The translations under genes and the position numbers were made by a program. Of a stretch of DNA of 64,000 nt, positions 1-12,702 are shown piece by piece. Position 1 is the first letter of the stretch, and every line of letters starts with the position of its first letter. The stretch lies in the NCBI RefSeq assembly GCF_000003605.2, contig NW_003137821.1, positions 430,586 through 494,585 of the forward strand, read 5' to 3'. Under the pieces are notes generated by a model. That model was not told where the DNA came from. It was given only the letters and a program-made list of their open reading frames with translations, and made no database searches. The stretch is from Saccoglossus kowalevskii. Taxonomy: Eukaryota; Hemichordata; Enteropneusta; Harrimaniidae.

Positions 1-3000
1 CAGACGACTCTCGTGGTGAGGCCATGGTCTGTTAGCAGACAACTAGTGGTAAGGTCAGAGTTTGTTAGCAGACGACTCTTGTGGTGAGGTCAAGGTTTGT
101 TAGCAGACGACTCTCGCGGTGAGGCCATGGTTTGTTAGCAGACGACTTTCGCGGTGAGGCCAGGGTTTGTTAGCAGACACTCTTGAGATGAGGCCATTGT
201 TTGTTAGCAGACGACTTTCGCGGTGAGGTCAGGGTTTGGTAGCAGACACTCTTGAGATGAGGCCATGGTTTGTTAGCAGACGACTCTTGTGGTGAGGTCA
301 GGGTTTGTTAGCAGACACTCTCGAGGTGAGGCCATGGTTTGTTAGCAGACGACTCTCGTGGTGAGGTCAGGGTTTGGTAGCAGACACTCTCGAGGTGAGG
401 CCATGGTTTGTTAGCAGTGAGGCCATGGTTTGTTAGCAGACAACTCTTGCGGTGAGGCCATGGTTTGTTAGCAGACGACTCTCACGGTGAGGTCAGGGTT
501 TGGTAGCAGACACTCTTGAGATGAGGCCATTGTTTGTTAGCAGACGACTTTCGCGGTGAGGCCAGGGTTTGGTAGCAGACACTCTCGAGGTGAGGCCATG
601 GTTTGTTAGCAGACAACTCTCGCGGTGAGGTCAGGGTTTGGTACCAGACACTCTCGCGGTGAGGTCAGGGTTTGGTAGCAGACACTCTTGAGGTGAGGCC
701 ATGGTTTGTTAGCAGACGACTTTCGCGATGAGGCCAGGGTTTGGTAGCAGACACTCTTGAGATGAGGCCATGGTTTGTTAGCAGATGACTCGTGGTGAGG
801 TCAGGGTTTGGTAGCAGACACTCTTGAGGTGAGTCCATGGTTTGTTAGCAGATGACTTTCGCAATGAGGCCAGGGTTTGGTAGCAGACACTCTTGAGATG
901 AGGCCATGGTTTGTTAGCAGACGACTCTCGTGGTGAGGTCAGGGTTTGTTAGCAGACACTCTTGAGGTGAGGTGATGGTTTGTTAGCTGACTCTCGTGGT
1001 GAGGTCAGGGTTTGGTAGCAGACACTCTCGAGGTGAGGCCATGGTTTGTTAGCAGACAACTAGCGGTAAGGTCAGGGTTTTTTAGCAGACACCTAGCGGT
1101 AAGGTCAGAGTTTGTCAGAAGACAACTCTCGTGGTGAGGCCATGGTTTGTTAGCAGATGACTCTCGCGGTGAGGTCAGGAATTGTTAGCAGACGACTCTC
1201 GCAATAAGGCCAGGGTTTGTTAGCAGACAACTCTTGCAGTGAAGCCATGGTTTGTTAGCAGACGACTCTCGCAATCAGGTGATGGTTGTTAGCAGACAGT
1301 AAGGTCAGAGTCTGTCAGCACTCTCGCAATGAGGCCAGACGACTCTCGCAATGAGGCCAGAGTTTGGTAGTAGACACTCTCGAGGTGAGGCCATGGTTTG
1401 TGAGCAGATGACTCTCGTGGTGAGGCCAGGGTTTGTTAGCAGACACTCTTGAGATGAGGCCATGGTTTGTTAGCAGACGACTCTCGTGGTGAGGTCAGGG
1501 TTTGTTAGCAGACACTCTTGAGGTGAGGTGATGGTTTGTTAGCAGACGACTCTCGTGGTGAGGTCAGGGTTTGGTAGCAGACACTCTTGAGGTGAGGCGA
1601 TGGTTTGTTAGCAGACGACTCTCATGGTGAGGTCAGGGTTTGGTAGCAGACACTCTCGAGGTGAGGCCATGGTTTGTTAGCAGACAACTAGCGGTAAGGT
1701 CAGGGTTTTTTAGCAGACACCTAGCGGTAAGGTCAGAGTTTGTCAGAAAACAACTCTCGTGGTGAGGCCATGGTTTGTTAGCAGATGACTCTTGCGGTGA
1801 GGTCAGGAATTGTTAGCAGACGACTCTCGCAATAAGGCCAGGGTTTGTTAGCAGACAACTCTTGCAGTGAAGCCATGGTTTGTTAGCAGACGACTCTCGC
1901 AATCAGGTGATGGTTGTTAGCAGACAGTAAGGTCAGAGTCTGTCAGCACTCTCGCAATGAGGCCAGACGACTCTCGCAATGAGGCCAGAGTTTGGTAGTA
2001 GACACTCTCGAGGTGAGGCCATGGTTTGTGAGCAGATGACTCTCGTGGTGAGGCCAGGGTTTGTTAGCAGACACTCTTGAGATGAGGCCATGGTTTGTTA
2101 GCAGACGACTCTCGTGGTGAGGTCAGGGTTTGTTAGCAGACACTCTTAAGGTGAGGTGATGGTTTGTTAGCAGACGACTCTCGTGGTGAGGTCAGGGTTT
2201 GGTAGCAGACACTCTTGAGGTGAGGCCATGGTTTGTTAGCAGATGACTATCGCAGTGAGGCCATGGTTTGTTAGCAGACGACTTTCGCGATGAGGCCAGG
2301 GTTTGGTAGCAGACACTCTTGAGATGAGGCCATGGTTTGTTAGCAGACGACTCGTGGTGAGGTCAGGGTTTGTTAGCAGACACTCTTGAGGTGAGGCAAT
2401 GGTTTGTTAGCAGATGACTCGTGGTGAGGTCAGGGTTTGTTAGCAGACACTCTTGAGGTGAGGCCATGGTTTGTTAGCAGATGACTCGTGGTGAGGTCAG
2501 GGTTTGGTAGCAGACACTCTTGAGGTGAGGCCATGGTTTGTTAGCAGATGACTATCGCAGTGAGGCCATGGTTTGTTAGCAGACGACTTTCGCGATGAGG
2601 CCAGGGTTTGGTAGCAGACACTCTTGAGATGAGGCCATGGTTTGTTAGCAGACGACTCTCGTGGTGAGGTCAGGGTTTGGTAGCAGACACTCTTGAGATG
2701 AGGCCATGGTTTGTTAGCAGACGACTTTCGCGATGAGGCCAGGGTTTGGTAGCAGACACTCTCACGGTGAGGCCATGGTTTGTTAGCAGACGACTCTCGT
2801 GGTGAGGTCAGGGTTTGTTAGCAGACACTCTTGAGGTGAGGCGATGGTTTGTTAGCAGACACTCTCGCGGTGAGGCCATGGTTTGCTAGCAGACGACTCT
2901 CGCGGTGAGGCCAGAGTTTGTTAGCAGACAACTCTGGCGGTGAGGCCATGGTTTGTTAGCAGACAACTAGCGGTAAGGTCAGGGTTTTTTAGCAGACACC

Positions 3001-4105
3001 TAGTGGTAAGGTCAGAGTTTGTCAGAAGACAACTCTCGTGGTGAGGCCATGGTTTGTTAGCAGATGACTCTCGCGTTGAGGTCAGGAATTGTTAGCAGAC
3101 GACTCTTGCAATAAGGCCAGGGTTTGTTAGCAGACAACTCTCGCAGTGAGGCCATGGTTTGTTAGCAGACGACTCTCGCAATGAGGTGATGGTTATTCGC
3201 AGACAACTAGTGGTAAGGTCAGAGTTTGTCAGCAGACGACTCTCGCAATGAGGCCAGAGTTTGGTAGTAGACACTCTCGAGGTGAGGCCATGGTTTGTGA
3301 GCAGATGACTCTCGTGGTGAGGTCAGGGTTTGTTAGCAGACAATTAAGGGTAAGGTCAGAGTTTGTTAGCATACAACTCTTGTGGTGAGGTCAAGGTTTG
3401 TTAGCAGACAACTCTCGCGATGAGGTCAGGGTTTGGTAGCAGACACTCTTGAGGTGAGGCCATGGTTTGTTAGCAGATGACTCTCGTGGTGAGGTCAGGG
3501 TTTGTTAGCAGACAACTAAGGGTAAGGTCAGAGTTTGTTAGCATACAACTCTTGTGGTGAGGTCAGGGTTTGTTAGCAGACAACTAAGGGTAAGGTCAGA
3601 GTTTGTTAGCATACAACTCTTGTGGTGAGGCCATGGTTTGGTAGCAGACACTCTCGAGGTGAGGCCATAGTTTGTTAGCAGACAACTATCGGTAAGGTCA
3701 GAGTTTGTCAGAAGACAACTCTGGTAGTGAGGCTATGGTTTGTTAGCAGACAACTATCGTGGTGAGACCATGGTTTGTTAGCAGACAACTCTGGTGGTGA
3801 GGCCATGGTTTGTTAGCAGACGACTCTGGTAGTGAGGCCATGGTTTGTTAGCAGACAACTATCGTGGTGAGACCATGGTTTGTTAGCAGACAACTCTGGT
3901 AGTGAGGCCATGGTTTGTTAGCAGACGACTTTCGCGATGAGGCCAGGGTTTGGTAGCAGATACTCTCGAGGTAAGGTCATGATTTGTTATCAGACACTCT
4001 CAATGTGAGCTCATAGTTTGTCAGCAGACGACTCTCGCGGTGAGGTGATGGTTGTTAGCAGACGACTCCCGTGGTGAGGTCATGGTTTATTAGCAGACGA
4101 CTTTC
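1..4105. repeat. minisatellite / satellite field, ~34-bp unit
   Basis: About 120 tandem units of 33-35 bases fill the first 4.1 kb. Each has a core TTTGTTAGCAGACGACTCTC followed by a GGTGAGGTCAGG or GGTGAGGCCATGG half. Two subtypes (GACGACTCTCG and GACACTCTTGAG) often alternate, giving a dimer of about 67 bases. A higher-order block beginning CAGACAACTAGCGGTAAGG recurs near 1053, 1681 and 2960, so blocks of units were duplicated together (first spacing 628 bases, second about 1,280). The array starts at or before the window edge and stops at about 4105. Short open frames on the minus strand here are by-products of the repeat and are not genes. Confidence 0.95.
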
Positions 4106-5528
4106 GCGATGAGAAAAGCCATTTTTAAAAGTGTGTCATTATGCTGTTAATGAAGCTGCGTTTATCACACTGATACGGGTAATATCGGGAAAGATGCCTC
4201 ACAATACAAACGATGCTGAGACAACCACGCTGAAAAATCAATTTTGAAAAGGGATCCCCACAACCCAAACGGAGACAACCACGCTGGTACAGGCAATATT
4301 GGAAGAAGTGACCACAGTAGTCACTGACAATATTGGAAATGTTGATCCACTGCAGATGTGTCTTTCGCCATTTCAAAAAAACAATTTTCACTAAATTTCA
4401 CAATTCTAAAGTTTGGTTATCCTGGAATCACAATTAATAATAAAACAGTTTGCAATACCCTTTCGTTCGTTGCACAAAATTATGATGTGAAATTGTAGTA
4501 TAAAACCTACAGTTGTGCGAATATGTAATTTCTATTCAACACAGTCTGTTCACTTGGATTAAAAATGGATAATAACATGATAATTCAATTTCCCTTTCAG
4601 CTTCGTTTAATTCGCATATGATTGAATAAATGAAATCGAACGAAACTTTGTGACGTTTTCCAGAAAAATAACATTCAAATCATTGAAAAAAAATATTTCA
4701 AATCATTGTTATTGCTGAATAACTACATATGATGCTCTTAATAAGCGAGTGGAGGTGAGTAAAGGCATTTTCGTATCTGGGTAACTGAGTAACTGCGCAT
4801 ACTAATTACCGGATATAAATGGAACATACGACGAGTGAAATTAATTCTGAAATTAGACTGGAAATAGACATGGATAACACCGGGACTGTATGAGTTGAAT
4901 TGCATCCTATGAACCTGAAGAAATACATTTATTCAATATCGAGAGATGACCACGTCCTGTCGTCCACTCAACGTTCTGAGATCTCAGTAAGTGGCAGTCT
5001 ATATTAATTTTGTGGCGCCTGTCTGTTCTTGTAGATTTACACAATCGCGATAAACACGGGAAAATATTACATACAGACATTTTGTTTGCGAGAGGCTGTG
5101 ACCTGACGCTTGTTGGTCGCCTAAAAACATACTGAGTTGACCATGTACACGCTGGGTAGAAAATACTAGCTGTGCATTTGTTTTCCTTCACTTCCAGCAT
5201 TTCCAGCTTTATATTAGGTCATTTGTTGTGGCGTTTCTTCTTCATGTGTTTAAAATATGTTTTATTTGTATATTTATTTTCTGTTATGTTTTAATGCGAT
5301 TACGTGAATAATTAACATTCAGGTCACCTCGGAAGCAGTCGGAGTTTTACGGAGATAATTTGATATAATAAAAATCACACAACATGACAATATTCGCTCC
5401 TGTTAACTTCCATGTTCTAGTATGATACTGATGTCTGGCATTCTGTCCAGAGTTTTTAATGATCAACTCCTTATTAGGTTTCATTGTTTTAATATCATTC
5501 CAGGTAACGCTGGTTCTATACCATTGCA
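4106..5528. other. intergenic, 5' flank of the sialyltransferase gene
   Basis: AT-rich DNA between the satellite field and the first sialyltransferase coding exon. I see no coding exon here. The promoter and any 5' untranslated exon of the downstream gene should lie here, but no TATA box or start site can be assigned with confidence. Confidence 0.5.
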
Positions 5529-8500
5529 ATGGTGTTCCCAAGAAAGTATTTCCTTTTCATCGTCATAGCAGGCTGTGTTGGGTACATGATATCATGTGTT
5601 CAATGGTTTCGTAGATCAAACAGACAAAATCAAACATGGTAAGTTGGGATATGGAAATACATGGAACTAAAACAAAGGGTGTTTTAATCTTCTTCCTGAG
5701 GTTTGTAGTTCCATGGTTTGAATAACAATGATGCAATTTTGGCGACAGCCTGTTCAGATTAGTTTTGTTTTTTCATTGGATTATCGTTTATACCAAAACT
5801 GCGACTAGGAATGTTCCATTTTCCATGTCTATACATAGAAACGCGAAAGTGCACATATCCGGGACATACGCATGCGCAATGGATTAACCAGGAGAATACC
5901 AGATAAAAACAAAATAATATGCGCGATAGTGTTTTTTTGTTAGTTGCATATCGGTAGTGGAAATACCGATTACATTTTTATAGGTGCAACAAAGAAAACT
6001 GTTCCAGTAGTACATATGTCATGTTGAAATTTCTCACCATTGAATATTCCAGAATAAGCTTCAGAACTATAAACTAATTTTTTTAAAGCGGGAGGGTCGT
6101 CACCTTCGCACGCGAAAGATTTGAGCCCTAAGCGATGATAACAACACACGCTAAGAACGCAAAAGCTCATGGGTAGACGCTTGTTTGTAAACAATGACAC
6201 GCTATAGCCATGTGACGCATGCGCAGGTGACGACTCCCCCCGCTTTAAAGACTAGTATATTTCTTATGTGAAGTTACGCGTGTAGCTAATGCTACTGAAT
6301 TCTTGCTGTGTATTATAATGCAGTGCAGGTTAAACGTCACGACACGTAACGGAAATTACGCCCTTCTACAATTTCTACAAATTTGCAAGATTTACTATTA
6401 TAGTGATTTAGGTGGTATTTCGGATTTTAACTCGGTTTAATCAAAATGAGTATAGACCTTTATATCAGTAACTTAATTTGTTCGGAAAATTAGAGCCAAC
6501 AGTCTCATAGATTCAGCAGATTATTTCCATGCAGTGAACCTGTCAGGAATAAGTGTTTATTTGTAGACGCTTACTGTAAACAATCTTGTGTCACCTTTCA
6601 ACTAAACAAACCTTTTCTTTTAAACTAAATTGTTAACCTTTTTAAATTTTTTCACAACTTGTTCCCTCTTTTCGTAACCAATTCTTAAAGCAGTCCCGTT
6701 TATAGACTGCACTTTCCTTCAGAAGATTGGGACAAAACTAGCCAAATATTTTTACTAAAAAAATTGATTCAAATTGCGCCTGTTGGCTTCAAAATTAGGG
6801 TTTATTTCAGAGTATTATGCTCATTTTGATTCATAATTAATCCCATTTCATTGTGACTAGTACCAAATGTTTTCTCAAAACAGAAGTATATTGTGAATCG
6901 TACCAAATAAATGTTTTCTCAAAACAGAAATACATTGTGACTCGTACCAGATACATATTTACGCAAATAGTACCTCAGTTCATAGATCAACGGCTGTTCT
7001 TGTTGTTTCATAACATTGATAATCTGCTCAGTAAAGATTATAGCAACGCATCGCTTTAATTATTTTTTTAAAAATTTAATCAAGTTTTGTGAACTATTTT
7101 TGACCTTAGTGAACTGTCAATCAAATTCACGTGATATATTGATCTATTTAGTGTTTGCAAGAATTCAAGCAGCTGTGGAATTAGTAAAATGACTCTAATT
7201 AACGGATAATGATGATATTGCTCTAATCACTGTTCAAGGTCGGCCATGTTTTTCGTTGTTTGCTCGTTATTTTGTTCCTCCCCTAAGGCAGAAAGCTCAT
7301 CAAAAATACTGTTTTTTTATTTTTACATATGTGACATTTGATGTTAAATGGATAAAGAAAATGTTATGAAAACATGAGTTCGGAGAAACTTTACTTTAAG
7401 TGTCTTACACAGTGAAAAGTTGATTTTACGATATATTCTCACTGTAGCACGGACATGCATCAGTGTCTCAATATGGTTAGATGACATGCACTGAAAACAT
7501 ATGTTGTGATTCCTGTTGGTGTTGAGAAAAACATATTTTTGGTTTTAAAGACAAAACGTTCTTTTAATTTAGTCCATGGAAACTGTTGTTAAATTTAATT
7601 TTCTGCATAATTTGGCGGCAGCCACGCGCAATGTATTATTAAAATCTCTGCATAACTAATTATTTTAGTACTAGCCCAGAGTACGTTGATTATGTTTAAC
7701 TGAGAAACTTTTTTTCAAAAAGACTGTCATATTAATTTGCAAATTCGATAGCCAATTCATTACACCACAGTAAACTATTTTTTGAAAGATGTCTTTACAT
7801 CTTTTTATCATTGTGTGGTAATATTTTTACTAAATTATATTTTTCAGGGACATCATTGTGGACTTTGTGCTCCAAATACCGAAACAGACACCCGTTGATA
7901 CTCGCGTTGTGTCGCATACACCGTCTACAGACTTAGTGCGCCACATACCAACCCCAACAGCCGCTGTCGCATCGAATACACCGGTGGCGACCAAGGCAGA
8001 TGAGGCAATGAAGACTACATCAAACAAAACACATATAGATTCGTTTAAAAACACTCTAGAAATCCTAAAGTGAGTGTCTAAATATATAATATATGCAAAC
8101 ATTTTAGCGACGCTGGACTAATTCTTTAAATCCGGGCGTGAAAATAAATGCCGCCATATCGGTGAATTCAGTCACTGTGCTACTAACAGTGCAGAAAAAA
8201 TAATAATCAGTTTTAATGACAAAATCCGCCATTTCCAGTTGGCATCACGAAACTAGCGGTAACATGTGTTCATTTCGTCGTTCTGTTTTAAATATACATA
8301 TTATATTGGCAACATATTGAAATCGGAAATATCGCCGTGAATAAATTGTTACAGAGTTATAGATTTGGTTCGAACACGAAACTAACCTTAATAACTAACC
8401 CCAATAACTCCGAGTGTAACAAGAAATAAATAAAGTGAATTTTATTTTTTACAGAGAACAAATTGCCAAATTAATACCAAGCGAACAAGAGGTACGAATA

Positions 8501-9683
8501 TATACGGAAAATGTTAGTATGACGACCACTGGACATGCGCACACGAGGTACATTATACCTCCAAAACAGACGTGCGCCCTCGTCGGAAACGGTGGCATAA
8601 TTCTAGACAGTACGTGTGGGGCTGACATCGACTCTAATGATTTCGTTATTCGCTGCAATGAACCAGAAATCAGTGGATTCGAGCGGGATGTGGGAAACAA
8701 AACAGACTTGATAATTGTAAATAAGCAAGTGTTACGTCATTTCTATAGTTGGTATAGCAACAATAAAGTGTCAATTCTGGCCAGTGCGCGAGAGACGTCT
8801 TGCTTGCTGAACGAATCCATTATCTGTCACCCAACCGGCTTTGTGAGAAAACAAGTCAACGCAAGTATTGCGGACCCCTTAATTCAGTTTTCAAAAAATG
8901 GACTTGATATTCCTTTTCTAATGGCCAATGCGGCGCTCCAGGGATCGTCAGGCAATTTTAAAAAGTAAGTTTCTGTAAAACTAAGTTAAGTTACGTTAAA
9001 GTAAGTTACGTTAAAACTTATGCGTTCTGCCGTCTATTGAAATTTTCAACTTTCTGGTCGCCTGTGAGGGCGCAAAAACGCGACATTAAAGCTGAGTACC
9101 GCTTCTATGTATTTTGTAGTTTTAAAACAGCATAACTGAAGTTCGAAAATAAGAAATATATGACTGGGACGCACTGATGATTGCTTTATCTTGTTGATTT
9201 GAACTCGAACCCCTTAAGTTCGTCAATAAGTTATATAATTTATTTCATCATTACGTGACTGTGTGTTGGCATGGCAATGTGTCATGAGGGGTGACTGAAA
9301 TACTCGGGGGCTAATCTAGGTGTATCACTTTTTATAACGTTTTGTTAATTTAAAAGTTTACGCCAAAGTTTCGAGCAATTTGATGTATTTCCAAAAAACA
9401 TTTTCAGCAGTGCCGGTGTAATTTTTGTGTGAAAAAGGCAACGTTTTGTTGTCACGTCTGAGTCTAGAGGTAGCAATAGATCATTTTCCATTCACTGCGA
9501 GATCCCGCGTTATACGTGAAATCGAACAGGACAAAGGTCATAGCGTCCAACCATCACGTCAGATTCGTATTTACGCGCTTAATAATGTGCTGTACACATT
9601 TAATTATGTTCATGAGATATGTCAACGCAACATTACCCTCTGAAAAATTAGCATTTCGACAAATTCAAAATCAAATTGCTTGT

Positions 9684-9716
<33 letters not shown>

Positions 9717-10471
9717 GGCAGACGTTCGGTCGACGCCTTTCACGCGAGATCTCGCAGTGAACGATTAACTTTTCTCTTTGTTACTAAAGAAGGACATTCT
9801 TCAAGTTTCAACCTAGTTTGACGTTGGTGGCGTGCTCGCAAAAGTCGGCATCACAAAAATAATAAGATGCTTGGGGAATGATAATTTGTGTTACCGGAAA
9901 TTTTGTGAAGGCAATAGTACATCGTGGATCAATTGTTTCGTCGCGCTAGCAAATGACGTTTTGTTTATACTCTTGTGTTTATGTGTTTATGGGTGACACA
10001 GTAAAAGAAATGAAGGTCACTGTATAATGTCCCATGAGACAAGTAATGTCGTATATTTTCCAATTGTTTACGCGGCAAAAGTATTCCTTTATGTCACAAA
10101 ATGAAATGGGTTTCAATGTCATGTATTGATATCCTACCGTTAGTGTTGAATTATTCTTTAAAAAAATACGTTTGATCATATTTATTACTTATTTCAACAG
10201 ATTCCTTCCGTTACATGGTCACCCCAGCATGGGCATGAAGGCTATTGTCGCTGCGATGTCGTTCTGTAAACACCTCACCGTGTACGGTTTTTACCCGTAT
10301 CGATTCGCGCCAGACGGTCACGAAGTGTTCTACCACTACTATGGCAGAGAAGCCAACAAGACGTGCGAAGACGGGGTCCGCGGCAAACATCATTTAAATG
10401 AAGAATTCGAATTGATAAGGACTTTGCATGAGAATAATGTTATCAGGCTAGTTCTAGAGAAATGCCAATGA
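5529..10471 (+). CDS. alpha-2,8-sialyltransferase-like protein (ST8Sia family, GT29), 4 exons
   Basis: Type II Golgi enzyme expected to move sialic acid from CMP-sialate to a glycan. Coding exons: 5529-5638, 7848-8069, 8455-8964, 10201-10471. All three introns are phase 2 and the exons join into 370 codons, a usual ST8Sia length. The start GCAATGG has a good context. Residues 1-7 are a short basic tail, about 8-27 a signal anchor (FLFIVIAGCVGYMISCVQWF), and 28-110 a Thr/Pro-rich stem. Sialyl motif L begins at C151 (CALVGNGGIILDSTCG, then FVIRCN). Motif S lies at about 286-314 (HPSMGMKAIVAAMSFC, VYGFYPY), motif III is HYYG at 326-329, and motif VS is H344 with E349. NxT sites occur in the stem and catalytic domain. 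The CNEP and HYYG details are closest to ST8Sia rather than ST3 or ST6. I cannot say which subfamily or linkage it makes. All catalytic motifs are intact, so it looks functional. Confidence 0.9.
5639..7847 (+). other. sialyltransferase intron 1
   Basis: A 2.2-kb phase-2 intron with donor GTAAGT and acceptor TTTTCAG. It carries the 6082-6250 MITE and a two-copy tandem repeat of about 46 bases near 6860-6955 (TTTTCTCAAAACAGAA in both copies). No further coding exon is seen inside it, although an extra stem exon cannot be excluded without transcripts. Confidence 0.7.
6082..6250. mobile_element. MITE family A, copy 1 (~165 bp)
   Basis: Short non-autonomous DNA element with terminal inverted repeats. 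The left end reads TTAAAGCGGGAGGGTCGTC. The right end reads GACTCCCCCCGCTTTAAAG, the imperfect reverse complement. A GCATGCGCA segment lies just inside the right end. No open reading frame. A second copy with the same ends and interior is at 13921-14085. Confidence 0.85.
8965..10200 (+). other. sialyltransferase intron 3
   Basis: A 1.2-kb phase-2 intron between the motif L exon and the motif S exon, with donor GTAAGT and acceptor TTTCAACAG. It holds a small inverted-repeat element at 9488-9763 with a 30-base T run inside it. Confidence 0.8.
9488..9763. mobile_element. short inverted-repeat element in intron 3
   Basis: CACTGCGAGATCCCGCGT near 9491 matches, in reverse complement, ACGCGAGATCTCGCAGTG near 9739. 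Between them lies a homopolymer T tract (about 9686-9714). The structure suggests a small non-autonomous DNA transposon. No target-site duplication was clear. Confidence 0.5.
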
Positions 10472-11880
10472 ACAAACTTACAACGATACGTTTCCAATTA
10501 TGTTTCAAAACAATGTCAAATATATACTTTATTAATCTTATTTATATGTGTGTGTTTGTTTATAATCCACTAACTATACAGTGAGCGTCACATGACTGGA
10601 AAATACTGAAAAATTAGTAAAATAGAAAGTGTATTATAAATCTGTGGCTAGAAATTCTCAGCTTTTTATGAAATCTTTTGACATCGTTCTTGTAAGTCGC
10701 GCCCTCTAGCGACGAATCGCTGCTGTGACGTGAGTGATACCAGAAACGCCATTCACAGTGTCGAAATTATGTTGATCTGTGATCGTCCGTCCGTCTTTTT
10801 GAAATTGGCTAAATTCTAGATGAAGAACGAATGCAAAGCCGATCACAGTTGTCCCTTTGAACATTTCTTGCACCAATCTACGCCATGTCGACGTCACAGA
10901 AATACTACATCATTATAGGGACTTGTTAAAAAAGTGTATTATTGGTTTACCACTAACAATATTGAGATTCAACTTTATGTATTCATAATGTGTTTGATGT
11001 GCCTGAAATATTACCCTCTAAAAGTAGTTTATTTTTTTATTTTTTTTAGTGACGTATTTTTATATTCCAACAACTTATTGTAAACTCTACCCCTGTCATC
11101 ATGTGGGCCCAAGTTTGAAAGACGCGCGTAAAATCACCAACAATTTGTATAAAAAAGTAAAATTTTTAGTTTGTTTTGTTTTTTTCTAAGTATTATGTGG
11201 GATTAAATACGATTACGCGGGTTCACTCCGGGATTTACGTCTTCAGCAGAAGCGCTTTTCATTTCGCTTTGTATAACTGCCAACACGAACCATTAAAATG
11301 CATATTTTTTTGAGTTCACACTTTTAAGTTATTCTGTCACATGTCATGCACGAAATTCTGTGAAAAGGCGCTATACTATTTCCAACTTAAAAGGTGTTTC
11401 AAAAGCATGTGTGTCCGTGTCGTGTTCGTTTCAGAATTGTCATTTTGTTCTCGTTAAATGTGCATATTGTAATTGCGGCGGGTGCCTTGTATGAATATTC
11501 GTGACCTAACTAAGAGCGTGATATATCATACGAACCAATGTCCAACATCGATTTGTTGGAAAACAGTGAGCATTGATTTGGGCGATAGTGGAGCGAATGA
11601 TTCCAAACTCCTAATCGATTACGTCACAGGACATTCGTGCTCTGTCCATTTTAGTTTGACAAACAAGACCAAAGTTGAAGACCAAGAGGGGACTGGAGCC
11701 GTAATATTCTAGTTACATCACTGATCACACTACGCGGTCATTCATGTTTACGTTTCGACTTCGATCAAATATTTTGATGCATGCGTATCTGGAAAGTATT
11801 CGGGTCCCACAGACGTTTCGGCTTTTTTCGGAGATCGTCGATACAACAATCGGGAGTATTCGGGAGAAATGTTTCTTGAA
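10472..11880. other. intergenic, 3' flank of the sialyltransferase gene
   Basis: The stop codon of the sialyltransferase is followed by AT-rich sequence. No canonical AATAAA was found close to the stop. No coding exon was recognised; a short open frame at 11473-11712 has no recognisable domain. Confidence 0.5.
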
Positions 11881-12090
11881 TGTCTTGTGTTGTACGATAT
11901 TACGTGATGAAATATGATGTGACGTGATGTGACGTGTTGTGACGCTACGTGACGTGACGAGACGTGACGTGGCGTGATGTGATGTGATAAAATGTGGCGT
12001 GACGTGAGAGACGTGATGTGACGTATGTAATGTAATGTAATGCGATGTATCGTAATGTAATGCAATGTAATGTAATGTAATGTAATGTTT
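11880..12090. repeat. pentanucleotide-like low-complexity repeat
   Basis: Degenerate tandem GACGT/GATGT pentamers grade into TAATG pentamers at 12030-12086. Another TAATG run appears just right of the assembly gap at about 13570-13602, so the two runs may be parts of one array interrupted by an insertion. Confidence 0.85.
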
Positions 12091-12702
12091 CAGCTTTCGT
12101 TGGAAAATCAGAAACACTTCACACCAGGGAAGACAAAAGTTCACTTGTTTTTCGTCACAAGAGAGCATATCCCTCGCTCGTACAGAATGAGGTTACTGGT
12201 GCAAACCATTTTATATGTACGCAAACACTTACTATATTTTATCACTAAATGTCTTACTACATTAATAAGAATTAGAAATAGTGCAAATAGTTGGCAATAT
12301 AGTCAGATATCTGTTAAGGATCGGCTTATCGTATTTGCTACCGGAAATACACTGGCTTTATTTCTAAAATTTAACGGAATACAAGAAAATACCAAGGATA
12401 ATTTTCCCCAATTTTTAGTGTAGAAAACAAGGTAAGAACATTGGAATTTCAAATAGAACAAAATTGGTGACTACAACAAGCTCGAACATAAACATAAGTT
12501 TACAATACTGCTCAATCATGTCACGTGGCCAATCTGGCAAAAGTTGAGATGCACTGTTACAATAGTTCTTTTAATTCAGAGCATTCTTATTCTCTAATGC
12601 GCGTGTTACCCATGTCTGGGCACTACAAAGTCGGGAAATAACGTTGGCAGAAAACCCCCGTCCACTCCATTGCTTTATTATTCACGGATACTTAAAGGGC
12701 GG

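Noticed and set aside
3092-3274. Minus-strand open frame inside the satellite field
   Set aside because: It is composed of repeat-unit translations and has no independent sequence character.
1-4105. CRISPR array
   Set aside because: Units are contiguous with no unique spacers, and the window is eukaryotic.
8449-8700. Minus-strand frame opposite the sialyltransferase motif L exon
   Set aside because: Shadow of the real plus-strand coding exon.
11725-12168. Minus-strand 147-codon frame rich in His, Thr and Ser
   Set aside because: Produced by translating the GACGT/TAATG pentamer repeats.
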